From contig CAJJDO010000013.1 of NCBI GenBank assembly GCA_905183005.1, positions 732,641-796,640 of the forward strand: DNA of 64,000 nucleotides, in the 5' to 3' direction. The notes under the pieces were generated by a model, which saw only the letters and a list, made by a program, of their open reading frames with translations, did not search any database and was not told the origin of the DNA. The translations under genes and the position numbers were made by a program. This document shows, in pieces, positions 45,961-57,051 of the stretch; position 1 is the first letter of the stretch, and each line of letters begins with the position of its first letter. The stretch is from Paramecium pentaurelia (lineage: Eukaryota; Ciliophora; Oligohymenophorea; Peniculida; Parameciidae).

Positions 45961-47273
45961 ATGAATTAATCTGATGAGGCTGAAGTAATATCATATACTT
46001 TTATAGATAACCCTTTAAGTATGCGATCCAAAAGTAATATCAGGAATAAATAAATATGTTGTTTACACAGTGAAAGGAATGGATAAAAATGGATAATTTG
46101 ATGTTTAGAGAAGATTTAGTGATTTTAAAACTATTCGGCAATTTCTATTGACTAAATGGCCAGGGTGCTATATACCACCTGTACCACCAAGAAAAGCATT
46201 TGTATTAGATTTTATTAAGCGGGTTAGGGTAATATGGAATAATAATTTATTGATGAAAGAAGGCTGATGCTTGAAGATTTTTTAAAGAAAATAGCTACTC
46301 TGAAATATTTATGGTATTCAGAAGAGTTTTAGATTTTCTTAAAAACCCCTGGCGAGATTGAAAAAGTATTTTTTGACGTCATAAAAGGCTTTGTTATCTA
46401 TTCCTAAAATAACAAATGATGAGATTATTAATAAATATCAAGAAACATTTTCAGAATTATCAGGAGTAAGCTAAATATAATTATGTTTAGCGAGAAATTA
46501 ATAGAGAGATTATTTAGAAAATTAATGATTTTAAAGCATTTATTAAAAAAGTTTAGCCAATGGTATAGAATTTTAAATAAATTGCAAAAAACATTGCAGA
46601 AGCTAAATAATCTTATTAAATCTTCTTAATAGATTTCATAATCAGAGTAATTCCATAATATGAAAATAATGTTTTATTGGAAAATGCTGAACAAAAAGAA
46701 AAACTTCTATTTGCAAATATAATATAAAATGAAGAAGTTAAAGGTTTAATTGATTAATATGTAATTATTATGATTAATATTCAAGTGTGATCTATTGAAG
46801 GATCCTAAATTATATTAGCTATATTAGGAAGTACGAAAAGAAGGGAAATAATTGAAAGTAATTTAATGATACTAAAAAAGGCATTTCTTGAAACATTTTC
46901 AGAAAGAGAGAAGTATGAGTTATAGAAATCAAATGCAGAATAGCGATAAAAAGAATTAGAGTTAGAATTGTAAGAGGTCTTAGCAGGCAAGACTACTATT
47001 AGAACCTTGTTTAATAAAGGAAAAAAAGAAGAAAATATTATTAAACTTTAATAACAAATTGTTGATGTAGGAAAGGAAATCGAAAGTTATCAATTTATTT
47101 GTGACATCCTTACTGTACTTGTTGGGTATGTAGAGATTGATAAGTTTAAAGTGGAAAAGTAGTATCAATATTATAGCATGATTAAGAATATAATTTCTTA
47201 TTAAATTCATTTGTCAGAAATTGAAGAAAAGGTATGGAGCAAAGTATTGGAAAGTGAATATATGCAATAATGA
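45961..47273 (+). CDS. PX-BAR sorting nexin
   Basis: A 389-residue protein with six introns (45985-46006, 46202-46227, 46366-46387, 46466-46490, 46761-46785, 46858-46880). PX domain about residues 8-120: YVVYTVKGMDKNGQFDVQRR with FSDFKTIR (the RRFSDF phosphoinositide site), LLTKWPGCYIPPVPPRKAF and FIDERRLMLEDFLKKIA. The remaining 260 residues are long helices (INDFKAFIKKVQPMVQNFK, ETFSEREKYELQKSNAEQ) as expected for a BAR dimer. Such SNX1/2/5-like proteins bind PI3P on endosomes and tubulate membranes. Every intron is needed to bypass a TGA or a frame change. Confidence 0.88.
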
Positions 47274-47284
47274 TAATGATTTAA

Positions 47285-48285
47285 TCATATTTATTATTAA
47301 CCTATTAGGCGATATGATTATTATTTTATTGTTTCCAAACGTAAAGAGCTTTCCTAATACATTTATTATGTGACTTTAATTCTTTCTAATAATTATTGCT
47401 CTAATTTTTCTAATTATTCTAATTCATCTTATTTCGACATAGTAGCTTAGAATTCATCCTCTACTTTTTTTTAATAATTTTTCTAAGCAAAAACTTGTTT
47501 ATCCAACAAAAACTTTTATATTTTCTCTGTTTAAATTTATTCCATTTTTTTAATTCTCTAATATGATCTCTAATTTTCAGCTTCTACTTGTCTAATTGTT
47601 TTATGGAAATCTTGTTATATTCTTGTCTTAAACTCTCTTGTCTACAAAATTCTTTATTAAACCCTTAAAATAAATTCAAAAAATACATTTTTCCTTATCT
47701 TCCTTTGCTTTAATCTAGAATTTATAAATGTAATTCTCTTTGCTTTTATATCTCTAATTTTCTTTTTTCAATTTATTCTCTCTGTATACGAGCATATCTA
47801 TCCTTTTGTGTCTCCTTCTCAAATTTGTTTTATTTACTAATGATGATTTTTTGGGTATTTTTTTCAAGGCTTTTAGTCTGATTATTAAAATTAGTATACT
47901 TTCAATATATTTCTTTGCTCGGTTAGTTACAATAATTAAACTCTAGCTCGTATTTTTTAAATGTTATCATCTAACAATTTATTTGTTTAATGAACCTCTG
48001 GATATCTTTAATTAATTAATTCTGTATTTAACTAATCATACAGTTCTGATTATTTCTATTCGTTATTATTATTTTAGTAATTTTAGATTATAGAATTTGC
48101 CCATTCTATTTAACTTTTAACTCCTGAATCAACTTCTTTGAATTCATCTGAATTAGTAACTTACTCAAATATTTTTAGCAAATATTCTTATTGTCCATCC
48201 TCTAATTACTATTCAATTGAGTTTAGATTAACTAATATTTACAAACCGCTTTATTCATGGTCTAAAAATTAAAATCTTTAGTCAT
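47285..48285 (-). CDS. coiled-coil protein of unknown function
   Basis: About 304 residues. Two introns are clear (47878-47899, 22 nt; 47664-47686, 23 nt). The 5' end is uncertain: the ATG at 48283-48285 connects to the main frame only through a 38- or 41-nt intron (48209-48246 or 48202-48242), both unusually long. The body has EYLLKIFEQVTNSDEFKEVD, LYDQLNTELINQRYPEVHQ and then coiled coil (RIQREQIEKRKLEIQKQREL, VEDEFQATMSKQDELEQLE) to the C-terminus. It converges on the sorting nexin with 11 bp between stops. No family recognised. Confidence 0.7.
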
Positions 48286-48517
48286 CTCCTTTACAAATCA
48301 GAATCATTATTTTTAATATAAATAATATACACTAAAAATATTTTTTTGATAGTAAAAGTGTTTATCAAATTTCAATAAAGTGAGTTTTCAAAATCAAAAT
48401 TCGCTTAAAGTTTCAAATTAATTAAATAGCTTTTAGTTGTTTGCTTGCAGTATAATTGTAATATATCCTTCAAATAATCATAAATTCTTGAATAATAAAT
48501 ATAAAGTAATAATATAG

Positions 48518-50014
48518 ATGGGAAGTGATAATTCAAAGGCCAAAGCTCAAAAAAAGTAAAATCCTCCTTAAAATTCTGCCCCAAAGCCACCTCCAAAGAA
48601 AAGACCACAAGAGGAGAATGTATGATATATTATTTATGCTACAGAATTGGATGTATGATTTGATTTTACAATATTTGGCATCGCCTATCTGGAGAAACCC
48701 AATATCAGACTTTTTGGATGAGCATTGCATCATTTTTGATGATGAGGAAGAGAACAAAATAGTTTACTAAGAAATTCATAAAGTACTAATGTATAAAAAG
48801 AAAAATAGAAATTCAAAAATATGATCGAAGCCATGATGGAATAGTTAATGTAGGATATAGGTGTTGATGATGAAGAATACTTAAGAAAAGTAATAGAAAT
48901 TGGATTGAAAAATAAAAAACATAAAAAGTATTTTGAATAGCTCCTGGTTGTTGAAAATTTCTTAGTTTTCAAAAAATTAATGTTAAAGAGAAATAAGGAA
49001 TTAGAATATGAAGCATTGAAAGAGTTATAAAAAATTGATGTAAAGATATATTACTAAAAGTTTTAAGGGAGGAAAAAATCTTGAAATGGATCTTAAGGTA
49101 AAATAAGCTGAATTGGAAAAAGAGAGAATGTAAATAGAGCATGCTGTTGCTATGTCAATTGCTGTAGAATAAGAAAAGAGCAAATTATAAATTTAAGAAG
49201 AGGAAGAACTTTAAGAAGCAATTAAAATGAGTTAAAAACTATTCGAACAATAATGTACTTCATTAGCATCTTTATATAGAATCTGAATTATTGAAAAGTA
49301 ATATGGAATAACAAAAGTAAATTCATCAATAGCCATCAGCCTCTTAATAATAATAACCTATCGTACCAGATTAAAAGGTGGAATCTGTTTTGATATTTGA
49401 TGATGAAGTTGCAGCAGAAAAGAATCAATCGAATGTTGTTGAATAACAATAATAATAAATATAAGGAAAGAATGAAGAAAAATAATCAAGACTTAGAGAA
49501 CCTCTACCCTAAATTGTTTAAGATAAAAAAGAAGTTTTAAGCTTAGCTTAAGAGAGAGAAGCATTGATGAATTAGGGAAATTAATTAAAAGAGAATCTCA
49601 AAGAAATAGTATGATAAATAATCAAACATATTAGGAAGAAACATTCAAATAAAATATGAAGAATTAATAAGATTAAGAAACTTTAGAATAAAGGAAATTA
49701 AGATTATAATAACAAAGAGAATTAATCAAATAGAAGAAAATGAAAGAAAGAAAAGATGAAATTGAGTAATATAAAGCTGTAAGTATAAAATCTATAATAA
49801 GGTTGGTGAATAAGACAAGCCAGCCTAGGAGTTACATGATAAAGAAAAAGGACCTCTAGTTGTTGATATGGTTATAAATATTCATTTATAATAGAATGAT
49901 TTTGTGGCTGATTAAAAGCGAGCTCAAGAACTGGAACTGAAAAAGTAAGAATTACGAAAGAGAGCAGAACTATTAAGAAAGATCAAATAAGACGCATAAT
50001 CAGAACAAAGTTGA
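48518..50014 (+). CDS. CFAP36/CCDC104-like protein (ARL2BP-type N-domain)
   Basis: A 447-residue protein with six introns (48620-48644, 48783-48808, 49040-49067, 49255-49279, 49609-49634, 49779-49801). After a Lys/Pro/Gln leader, residues about 35-165 form the ARL2BP/BART-like helical domain of CFAP36: LQYLASPIWRNPISDFLDEH, CIIFDDEEENKIVYQEIH, MMEQLMQDIGVDDEEYLRK and NFLVFKKLMLKRNKELE, following human CFAP36 closely (VFDDEEESKLTYTEIH). The rest is Gln-rich coiled coil. CFAP36 binds ARL3 and is a ciliary factor. A 24-nt in-frame GT...TAG near the C-terminus may be another intron. Confidence 0.9.
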
Positions 50015-50607
50015 AAAGTAGATTTATAAAAATAAATAGCAATTATGTTAATTGTTGTAAATACATTTTTTATATTAATTTGTTAACTTTTTGATTCGTC
50101 TTGCTAATATCTTACTTTATTTTTATTCCATTTCTTCTGAGAAAAATCTATAATTTTTTTTAGTTATTGCCTGTTTCTGCAATAAATTCTATGAAGTTAA
50201 TTTAATTTAATTAGGCTTTTTTGACAATCTTCCTTAATGATTACAATAACAGATTAAAACAGGAATATATATAATCTTTTATTTACTCAATTTATAATTC
50301 TCCATATTCTTAGTATTAATGATAAATTCTTTTTAATTACATCAAATTATTGGAGAAAAATTTTTAATATATTTGTACTTACTTCCTATCAAATATTAAG
50401 GTTTTTAAGAAAAATTTTCCCCCATTTGTAAAAATTATCTTCATTAATCTAAGTTTCTTGATTATAAAATCTTTTGAAAATTAATTTACTTAGTTAATGT
50501 CTGAATTAAGGTTTCATCCTCAAGTCTCAGAAAATGAATATCTTTAAAAAAATTTGACTTTAATAAAAGTTATTTATTTATATTTTTTGTTATATTTACA
50601 AATTTTT
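50015..50607. other. intergenic, nothing recognised
   Basis: 593 bp between converging genes, longer than usual for tail-to-tail pairs in this window. AT-rich with short mixed fragments and no continuous coding frame. Confidence 0.45.
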
Positions 50608-51500
50608 TCAAATTGCACTTTATAACTCAATATCTTCCCATGTTTTTTCCAAATCATTAGAAATATCTTATTCTAATTCTTTATCTAGTTTTTCATTTTT
50701 ATCAACTAAAACCTCTTCCCTTAAGACTTTTGTATATTCTCTTACAACATAATATACAAGCAAAGCGATGCTAAGTCCTGCGAACATTATTATTCCAAAT
50801 TCAACATACAAAACACTTTGATTGTTAATTGATCTATTGGAATCGAAAATATCTGAAAATCAATACTATTCAAATACCTTTAATCTTGTGGAATTGTTTT
50901 CCAATAAATACAGCTAATACAGTGCTGGGAAACCCAACTATTGATTGAACAATAACAAACGATTTAAAACTCACAGTACTTAAAACTCCCATTCCATAAT
51001 TCATAATAAGTTAGGGTGTAATACCAGACATTCTCATTAAAAATTACGTTTTATAAGGCTTACGTTGAGTTAACTTTTAAATTGCATTAAAAAATTTGAA
51101 TTCTTTTAACAATTCTTTGAGAAAAAAGGATAGCTCCTTTCCAATGAAAAAGCTAGCATATTCACCTATCATTTTTGCTGCTGTTACGATTAAAATGGGG
51201 GTTAGATAATCTGTACAGGTGTACGCAATCGCAAATTCAAATAGAGCAAATGGCATCATTAATAATATCATTGCTACTCCCAAAATTAGTAGATTTATTC
51301 CACTCAGAAAATTGATTTATTTACACTAGATAAATTATCATACTTACTTAATCAAATAATGACAAAAACATTAATTAAACTCCAGGTATATAGTAGATGC
51401 AACAAATCAAAAATCCCACTAAGAATAATGGGAAGGCTAATAAAAAATAATAGATTTTCTTAGTATTGACTTGAAAACTTGTGTTATTTTATTATAACAT
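50608..51500 (-). CDS. VTT-domain (TVP38/TMEM64, DedA-like) membrane protein
   Basis: A 281-residue multi-pass protein with two introns (51326-51347, 50853-50877). A TM near the N-terminus (YYFLLAFPLFLVGFLIC) precedes the VTT domain: AYTCTDYLTPILIVTAAKMIG, FIGKELSF, then FLMRMSGITPQLIMNYGMG, VLSTVSFKSFVIVQSIVGF and PSTVLAVFIGK, which fit the LxRxxPxxPxxxxNYxxG...P...G pattern. A final TM and an acidic cytosolic tail (DKNEKLDKELEQDISNDLE) follow. Family members such as TMEM41B and VMP1 are lipid scramblases of the ER/Golgi; the exact role is not shown. Confidence 0.83.
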
Positions 51501-51657
51501 TTTTATTTATGAATAAATTATTGAATATAAAATATAATTTTATCGAATTAGGTAAAGGGATATATTTTCTATGATTAATGAATTACTATTGCAAAACATA
51601 TATTAATTCAAAAAGGGTATTTAAATGAAAATATTTATGTATATGAAAAACTCATCC

Positions 51658-53755
51658 TCACAATTCCATAATTGATGCCCCATTTCCAATCAAGTTTTAA
51701 TAGATTAAATATCTTAGATAATTTATTTATGACTATGCAATTTCAAAGTATTTTTTTTCAATCATTTATTATATCGTTAAATGTTGATTTTTTATAATCT
51801 AACTTACGTAATATATTGTGTAAGCTCCACAATCATAAGAATTCTGCTGTTAACTAATCTTACAACTATCATATTATTCTTTAACATTCAATCCAAGTTA
51901 TTGTAAGAACTAAGTCATTTAAAATAAAACTGCTTTTCGTTTATCTTATAAAGAATCAATTAAATATAACTTTTAACTTTCATAAACTGCTGATAAAAAA
52001 TGACTTCTATCTAAGTTAAAGTAAAATACTATTCGAATATCTTTATCAATATTTTTTTCAGTTTAATTATCTTTCATTAGATAACTTTGTCCTTAATCAT
52101 AAATCTAATTGAAAATTCTAGAAAACTAATAGTATAATATGATACTTATGGTTTATCTTCTCATCTTTAGTAACCATGCTTCCAAAAATATCTTAAAATT
52201 GACTGCAATTTATAAAATATGTTTTCGTTTTAAGAATACGTATATTTTGTTGCGTAAAGTTTGAATAATTTACCAAGGAGATTAATTAGTTCAACAAAAT
52301 GTCAATCACACTAGAGTTTATCCACCCGCCTGGTCGAAGAGAAGCTAATTAAAAATTATTTATTCCATATTCATTAAAATTTAACAAATTGCAACTTGGA
52401 TTTTAACTGGCATAATATTGTTAGATATCTGTGGGAACCTTGTCATATTTGATTCCATTCTTATAATATTCTAATTTACTTCCATTTTTCTCGAATATTT
52501 TTTCTCTTTATGTCAAGTCTTTGGCTTTATAATCAATAAAGGGGCCTTGTTTCAAATTTGACTCATATTAGCCTTTCATATATATATGTTAAGGATAATA
52601 TTCCACAGTATATCCTTCTCCATGTTTTTATCCATTTTTAAATTCTCCATAATAAAATAACAGATCGTTAAGGTATAATCTATTATTTTTTCCATCAAAA
52701 AGTCCATTTTTAAACCTTCCTTTAAATAAGATATTTTCAGAACAAGTATTCATAATTCCTTCTGTTTCATTATCAAAATCATACGTATGAGGCTCAAAGT
52801 AATCATTCACAGGGCCTTTATATGATATAAAGCCACAATATAATCTTAAATCAGAATTTAAGTTATTCAAATTGCAAAATGAAAAGATTTCATTATTGAA
52901 ACTTAACCATAAAGGACAAAGATGAAGACTATTTTAAGGAAACCAAAATTTACCTTTGACTCTAATTAATAATTATGATAAATACATATTTCCATTTGGT
53001 TATAAAAATAGTGAATAGGATTTTTTGCAATCAATTTTCATAATTTTCACAGAATGTATTTTTTCTTTCCTTAAAGAACTTTAAAATAATCTCTATTCGT
53101 TTATTTATTTTTCTAATTATATCTCCCTTTCTTTTTGCTATTTTTTCTCTTTATTTTTTACGGTAATCAAAAGCGCTGAATCCATATTTAAGCAGGCATG
53201 AAGTCTTTGGAACTCTTATAAAAATGAATTATCGGATTCAGGTAATTTCAAACCATCTACTTTAGCATCTTTAAGTTCACACCATATTTAAAATATCATT
53301 CTAAAGTTATTTTGTAAATTGTTTCCTTATTGTAGGATTAACTTAAGGGCATATTTTTAGTTCAAGATACTTAAATTAGGATCAGCTAAATAAATTGCAA
53401 GAATTGTATCTTCATTTTTCATGCCTATAGAATTCATCAAAGTGTTTAATTTTGTTTACTCTTATTTTTTCTTAACCAATAGTAATAGAAATAAAAAAAT
53501 ATGTCTGATTATGTGTGAAAGATTGTTAAATGCTTAATTTTATTTGTTTAAACTAATCTCATCGCGACATTTTCGAAACAACCATGTAATATCTAAAATT
53601 TAATGTTCTTATATTGCAGTTGTAACGAGGTTAGTTTGTTATATTGAAAGATTACCAACATCTTTATAAGTGTGTTCATTTTATTCAAATACCCATTGGA
53701 TATATTCTTGGAATGTTACTTCCACATTTTCTTTCAACCTGTCTTCATTGTTCAT
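51658..53755 (-). CDS. MORN-repeat protein fused to ULP1/SENP-type protease
   Basis: A 689-residue protein with one certain intron (52118-52145, 28 nt). The N-terminal 230 residues are helical and include a charged coiled coil (KEKKQQKEREIQLEKQI). MORN-like repeats follow at about 355-430 (LFKGRFKNGLFDGKNN, YYGEFKNGQKHGEGYTVEYY, MKGQYESNLKQGPF). The C-terminal 240 residues are a C48 peptidase: RPGGWINSSVIDILLNQL, catalytic His in LDRSHFLSAVYE, Asp in YLIDSLQ, and Gln plus Cys in SQQQNSYDCGAYTIYY. All catalytic residues are present. MORN repeats bind membranes or partners; a desumoylase or deneddylase joined to them is unusual. Confidence 0.82.
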
Positions 53756-54112
53756 AACAAAAATAAATTAATGATAATTTCATTATTAGTAACATTTATA
53801 TATTATATTCTACAATTAATATATATTTCGTTTCAATAATTCCATTCCGATTTTAATATGCTATTTCATCTTAACTTATGTTAGAATTACAAATAATCAG
53901 ATAAATTAATTTAATTTCTAATCAATTTTCTTATTTAATTTAATAATTTTTGCTTCATCTATTTCAAATTAAAAATTGTTTTATCATTTTTCAAAATATT
54001 TCTTTTATAACATTTTCGACCCCCATATTGAAGATTTTGAAGATTCAAAAACAAATAAGGAAAGAGGTAATAATTATTTTTTTAAGAGTTCACATCATAA
54101 AACACTTGAAAA
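53756..54112. promoter_or_regulatory. shared upstream region of MORN-ULP1 and alpha-tubulin genes
   Basis: 357 bp between divergent starts. Just before the tubulin ATG there is a 20-nt GTAA...TTTAAG stretch at 54067-54086 that could be an intron in the 5' UTR. No promoter motif can be named; an ORF at 53950 is only a shadow in the standard code. Confidence 0.4.
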
Positions 54113-55462
54113 ATGAGAGAAGTTATATCTATTCATGTTGGATAAGGAGGTATCCAAGTAGGAAATGCATGCTGGGAATTGTTTTGTCTCGAACATGGAA
54201 TTCAGCCTGATGGATAAATGCCATCAGATAAGACAATAGGAGGAGGAGATGATGCTTTCAACACCTTTTTTTCAGAAACAGGTGCAGGAAAGCACGTTCC
54301 AAGATCTGTGTTTTTGGATTTAGAGCCCACAGTAATTGATGAAGTCAGAACAGGAACTTATAGATAATTATTTCATCCTGAGTAATTGATTTCAGGAAAG
54401 GAAGATGCTGCCAATAATTTTGCAAGAGGACATTATACTATTGGAAAAGAAATCGTTGATTTGTGCTTAGACAGAATTAGAAAATTGGCCGATAATTGCA
54501 CTGGTCTATAAGGATTCTTAGTATTTCATACAGTAGGTGGAGGAACAGGATCTGGACTTGGATCATTGTTATTGGAGAGATTATCAGTTGACTATGGTAA
54601 AAAATCCAAATTAGGATTTACAATATATCCATCTCCACAAATTTCAACAGCTGTTGTTGAGCCTTATAACTCAATTTTATCAACTCATTCTTTATTGGAG
54701 CATACAGATGTATGCGTTATGTTAGATAATGAAGCCATATATGATATTTGTAGAAGAAACTTAGATATTGAAAGGCCAACATACACAAATTTAAATAGAT
54801 TAATTGCTTAAGTTATCTCATCCTTGACTGCATCTTTAAGATTTGATGGGGCATTGAATGTAGATATTACAGAGTTTTAGACAAATTTGGTTCCCTATCC
54901 TAGAATTCATTTTATGCTTTGTTCATATGCACCTATCATTTCAGCAGAAAAAGCTTATCATGAATAATTATCAGTAGCTGAAATTACAAATTCAGCATTC
55001 GAACCTGCAAATATGATGGCCAAGTGTGATCCAAGACATGGTAAATATATGGCTTGTTCAATGCTTTATAGGGGAGATGTTGTTCCTAAAGATGTCAATG
55101 CTGCTATTGCTACTATAAAAACTAAAAGAACAATATAATTTGTTGATTGGTGTCCAACTGGTTTTAAAGTTGGTATAAATTATTAACCACCAACTGTGGT
55201 ACCTGGTGGGGATTTAGCAAAAGTAATGAGAGCAGTTTGCATGATTTCTAATTCAACAGCCATAGCTGAAGTATTTTCTAGATTAGATCATAAATTTGAT
55301 CTTATGTATGCCAAAAGAGCATTTGTTCATTGGTATGTGGGAGAAGGAATGGAAGAAGGAGAATTCTCAGAAGCAAGAGAAGATTTAGCGGCTCTTGAAA
55401 AGGACTATGAAGAAGTCGGAATTGAGACAGCTGAAGGAGAAGGCGAAGAAGGTGAAGCATGA
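54113..55462 (+). CDS. alpha-tubulin
   Basis: A 449-residue intronless alpha-tubulin. It starts MREVISIHVGQGGIQVGNAC, has Lys40 in MPSDKTIGGGDD (the acetylation site), the GTP loop GGGTGSGLGS, the alpha-specific catalytic Glu in LNVDITEFQTN, and NMMAKCDPRHGKYMAC. The C-terminus is EGEGEEGEA, with the Glu/Gly tail for polyglutamylation and polyglycylation but no terminal Tyr, so it cannot be detyrosinated in the usual way. Its 3' part (from 54855) recurs exactly at 55954-56561 because of the assembly duplication. Confidence 0.97.
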
Positions 55463-55952
55463 TCGATTAATAATTTTATCATATAAATCCTAATATTAAT
55501 GAAAAAAATTTTACTATTTAAATGAGAGAAATCATTTCATTTCATTTTGGCCAATCCGGAGTTCAATTAGCTCATCCACTTTGGGAATTATATTCATTAG
55601 AACACGGTATCAATTTAGATGGATCTGTTCCTAATACTTCTGAATCCTCAGATAAAGACACAAATCGAAATATATTATTTTCTGAAACTCAAAATGATTG
55701 CTATGTACCATTGGCTTACTTGGCTGATGATGATTGTTAAGGTATTGATCAAATTAGAAATGGCTAACTTAAATAATTGTTTTCAACTAAATTTCTTTAA
55801 GAATTTTAAGAAGATTCAGGAAGTCTTTGGATTTCAAGTTATAAAAGTGCTCAAGCATCAGAAATTTTTAAAAATCAAATTCGATAATTATTAGATAAAT
55901 GCGATTCCTTATAAGGAATAATGATATATCATTCTGTTAGTGGTGGTTTTGG
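54855..55952. repeat. first copy of an exact 1,098-bp direct repeat
   Basis: This segment (3' 608 bp of alpha-tubulin, the spacer and the first 431 bp of the divergent tubulin gene) is repeated at 55954-57051 with an offset of 1,099 and no differences seen in the lines compared. The only base between the copies is an N at 55953. This is the pattern of two overlapping contigs joined end to end. Confidence 0.93.
55522..55952 (+). pseudogene. truncated duplicate of the divergent tubulin gene (artefact)
   Basis: The first 143 codons of the gene at 56621-57985, cut by the N at 55953 inside the codons for the tubulin glycine loop. It should not be counted as a separate gene; the copy at 56621 is complete. 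Confidence 0.9.
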
Positions 55953-55953
55953 N
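55953..55953. other. single ambiguous base (N) at an assembly join
   Basis: The only N in the window. It sits exactly between the two copies of the 1,098-bp direct repeat, marking a contig join of unknown overlap. Confidence 0.97.
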
Positions 55954-56561
55954 TGAATGTAGATATTACAGAGTTTTAGACAAATTTGGTTCCCTATCCT
56001 AGAATTCATTTTATGCTTTGTTCATATGCACCTATCATTTCAGCAGAAAAAGCTTATCATGAATAATTATCAGTAGCTGAAATTACAAATTCAGCATTCG
56101 AACCTGCAAATATGATGGCCAAGTGTGATCCAAGACATGGTAAATATATGGCTTGTTCAATGCTTTATAGGGGAGATGTTGTTCCTAAAGATGTCAATGC
56201 TGCTATTGCTACTATAAAAACTAAAAGAACAATATAATTTGTTGATTGGTGTCCAACTGGTTTTAAAGTTGGTATAAATTATTAACCACCAACTGTGGTA
56301 CCTGGTGGGGATTTAGCAAAAGTAATGAGAGCAGTTTGCATGATTTCTAATTCAACAGCCATAGCTGAAGTATTTTCTAGATTAGATCATAAATTTGATC
56401 TTATGTATGCCAAAAGAGCATTTGTTCATTGGTATGTGGGAGAAGGAATGGAAGAAGGAGAATTCTCAGAAGCAAGAGAAGATTTAGCGGCTCTTGAAAA
56501 GGACTATGAAGAAGTCGGAATTGAGACAGCTGAAGGAGAAGGCGAAGAAGGTGAAGCATGA
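55954..56561 (+). pseudogene. 3' fragment of alpha-tubulin in the duplicated segment (artefact)
   Basis: The last 202 codons of the gene at 54113-55462, exact, lacking any 5' end. It is explained by the assembly duplication rather than by a real pseudogene. Confidence 0.9.
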
Positions 56562-57051
56562 TCGATTAATAATTTTATCATATAAATCCTAATATTAATG
56601 AAAAAAATTTTACTATTTAAATGAGAGAAATCATTTCATTTCATTTTGGCCAATCCGGAGTTCAATTAGCTCATCCACTTTGGGAATTATATTCATTAGA
56701 ACACGGTATCAATTTAGATGGATCTGTTCCTAATACTTCTGAATCCTCAGATAAAGACACAAATCGAAATATATTATTTTCTGAAACTCAAAATGATTGC
56801 TATGTACCATTGGCTTACTTGGCTGATGATGATTGTTAAGGTATTGATCAAATTAGAAATGGCTAACTTAAATAATTGTTTTCAACTAAATTTCTTTAAG
56901 AATTTTAAGAAGATTCAGGAAGTCTTTGGATTTCAAGTTATAAAAGTGCTCAAGCATCAGAAATTTTTAAAAATCAAATTCGATAATTATTAGATAAATG
57001 CGATTCCTTATAAGGAATAATGATATATCATTCTGTTAGTGGTGGTTTTGG
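55954..57051. repeat. second copy of the exact 1,098-bp direct repeat
   Basis: Identical to 54855-55952. It begins in the middle of the alpha-tubulin coding sequence without a start codon, and at its end continues in frame into the rest of the divergent tubulin gene. If the duplication is collapsed, the true locus is alpha-tubulin followed 59 bp later by the divergent tubulin. Confidence 0.93.

Noticed and set aside
53950..54210. 86-aa ORF overlapping the alpha-tubulin start
   Set aside because: Out of frame with tubulin and extends into its conserved N-terminal coding sequence; no protein-like features.
56295..56993. Second set of tubulin ORFs as independent paralogues
   Set aside because: They are exact copies with a 1,099-bp offset across an N; an assembly artefact explains them better than extra genes.
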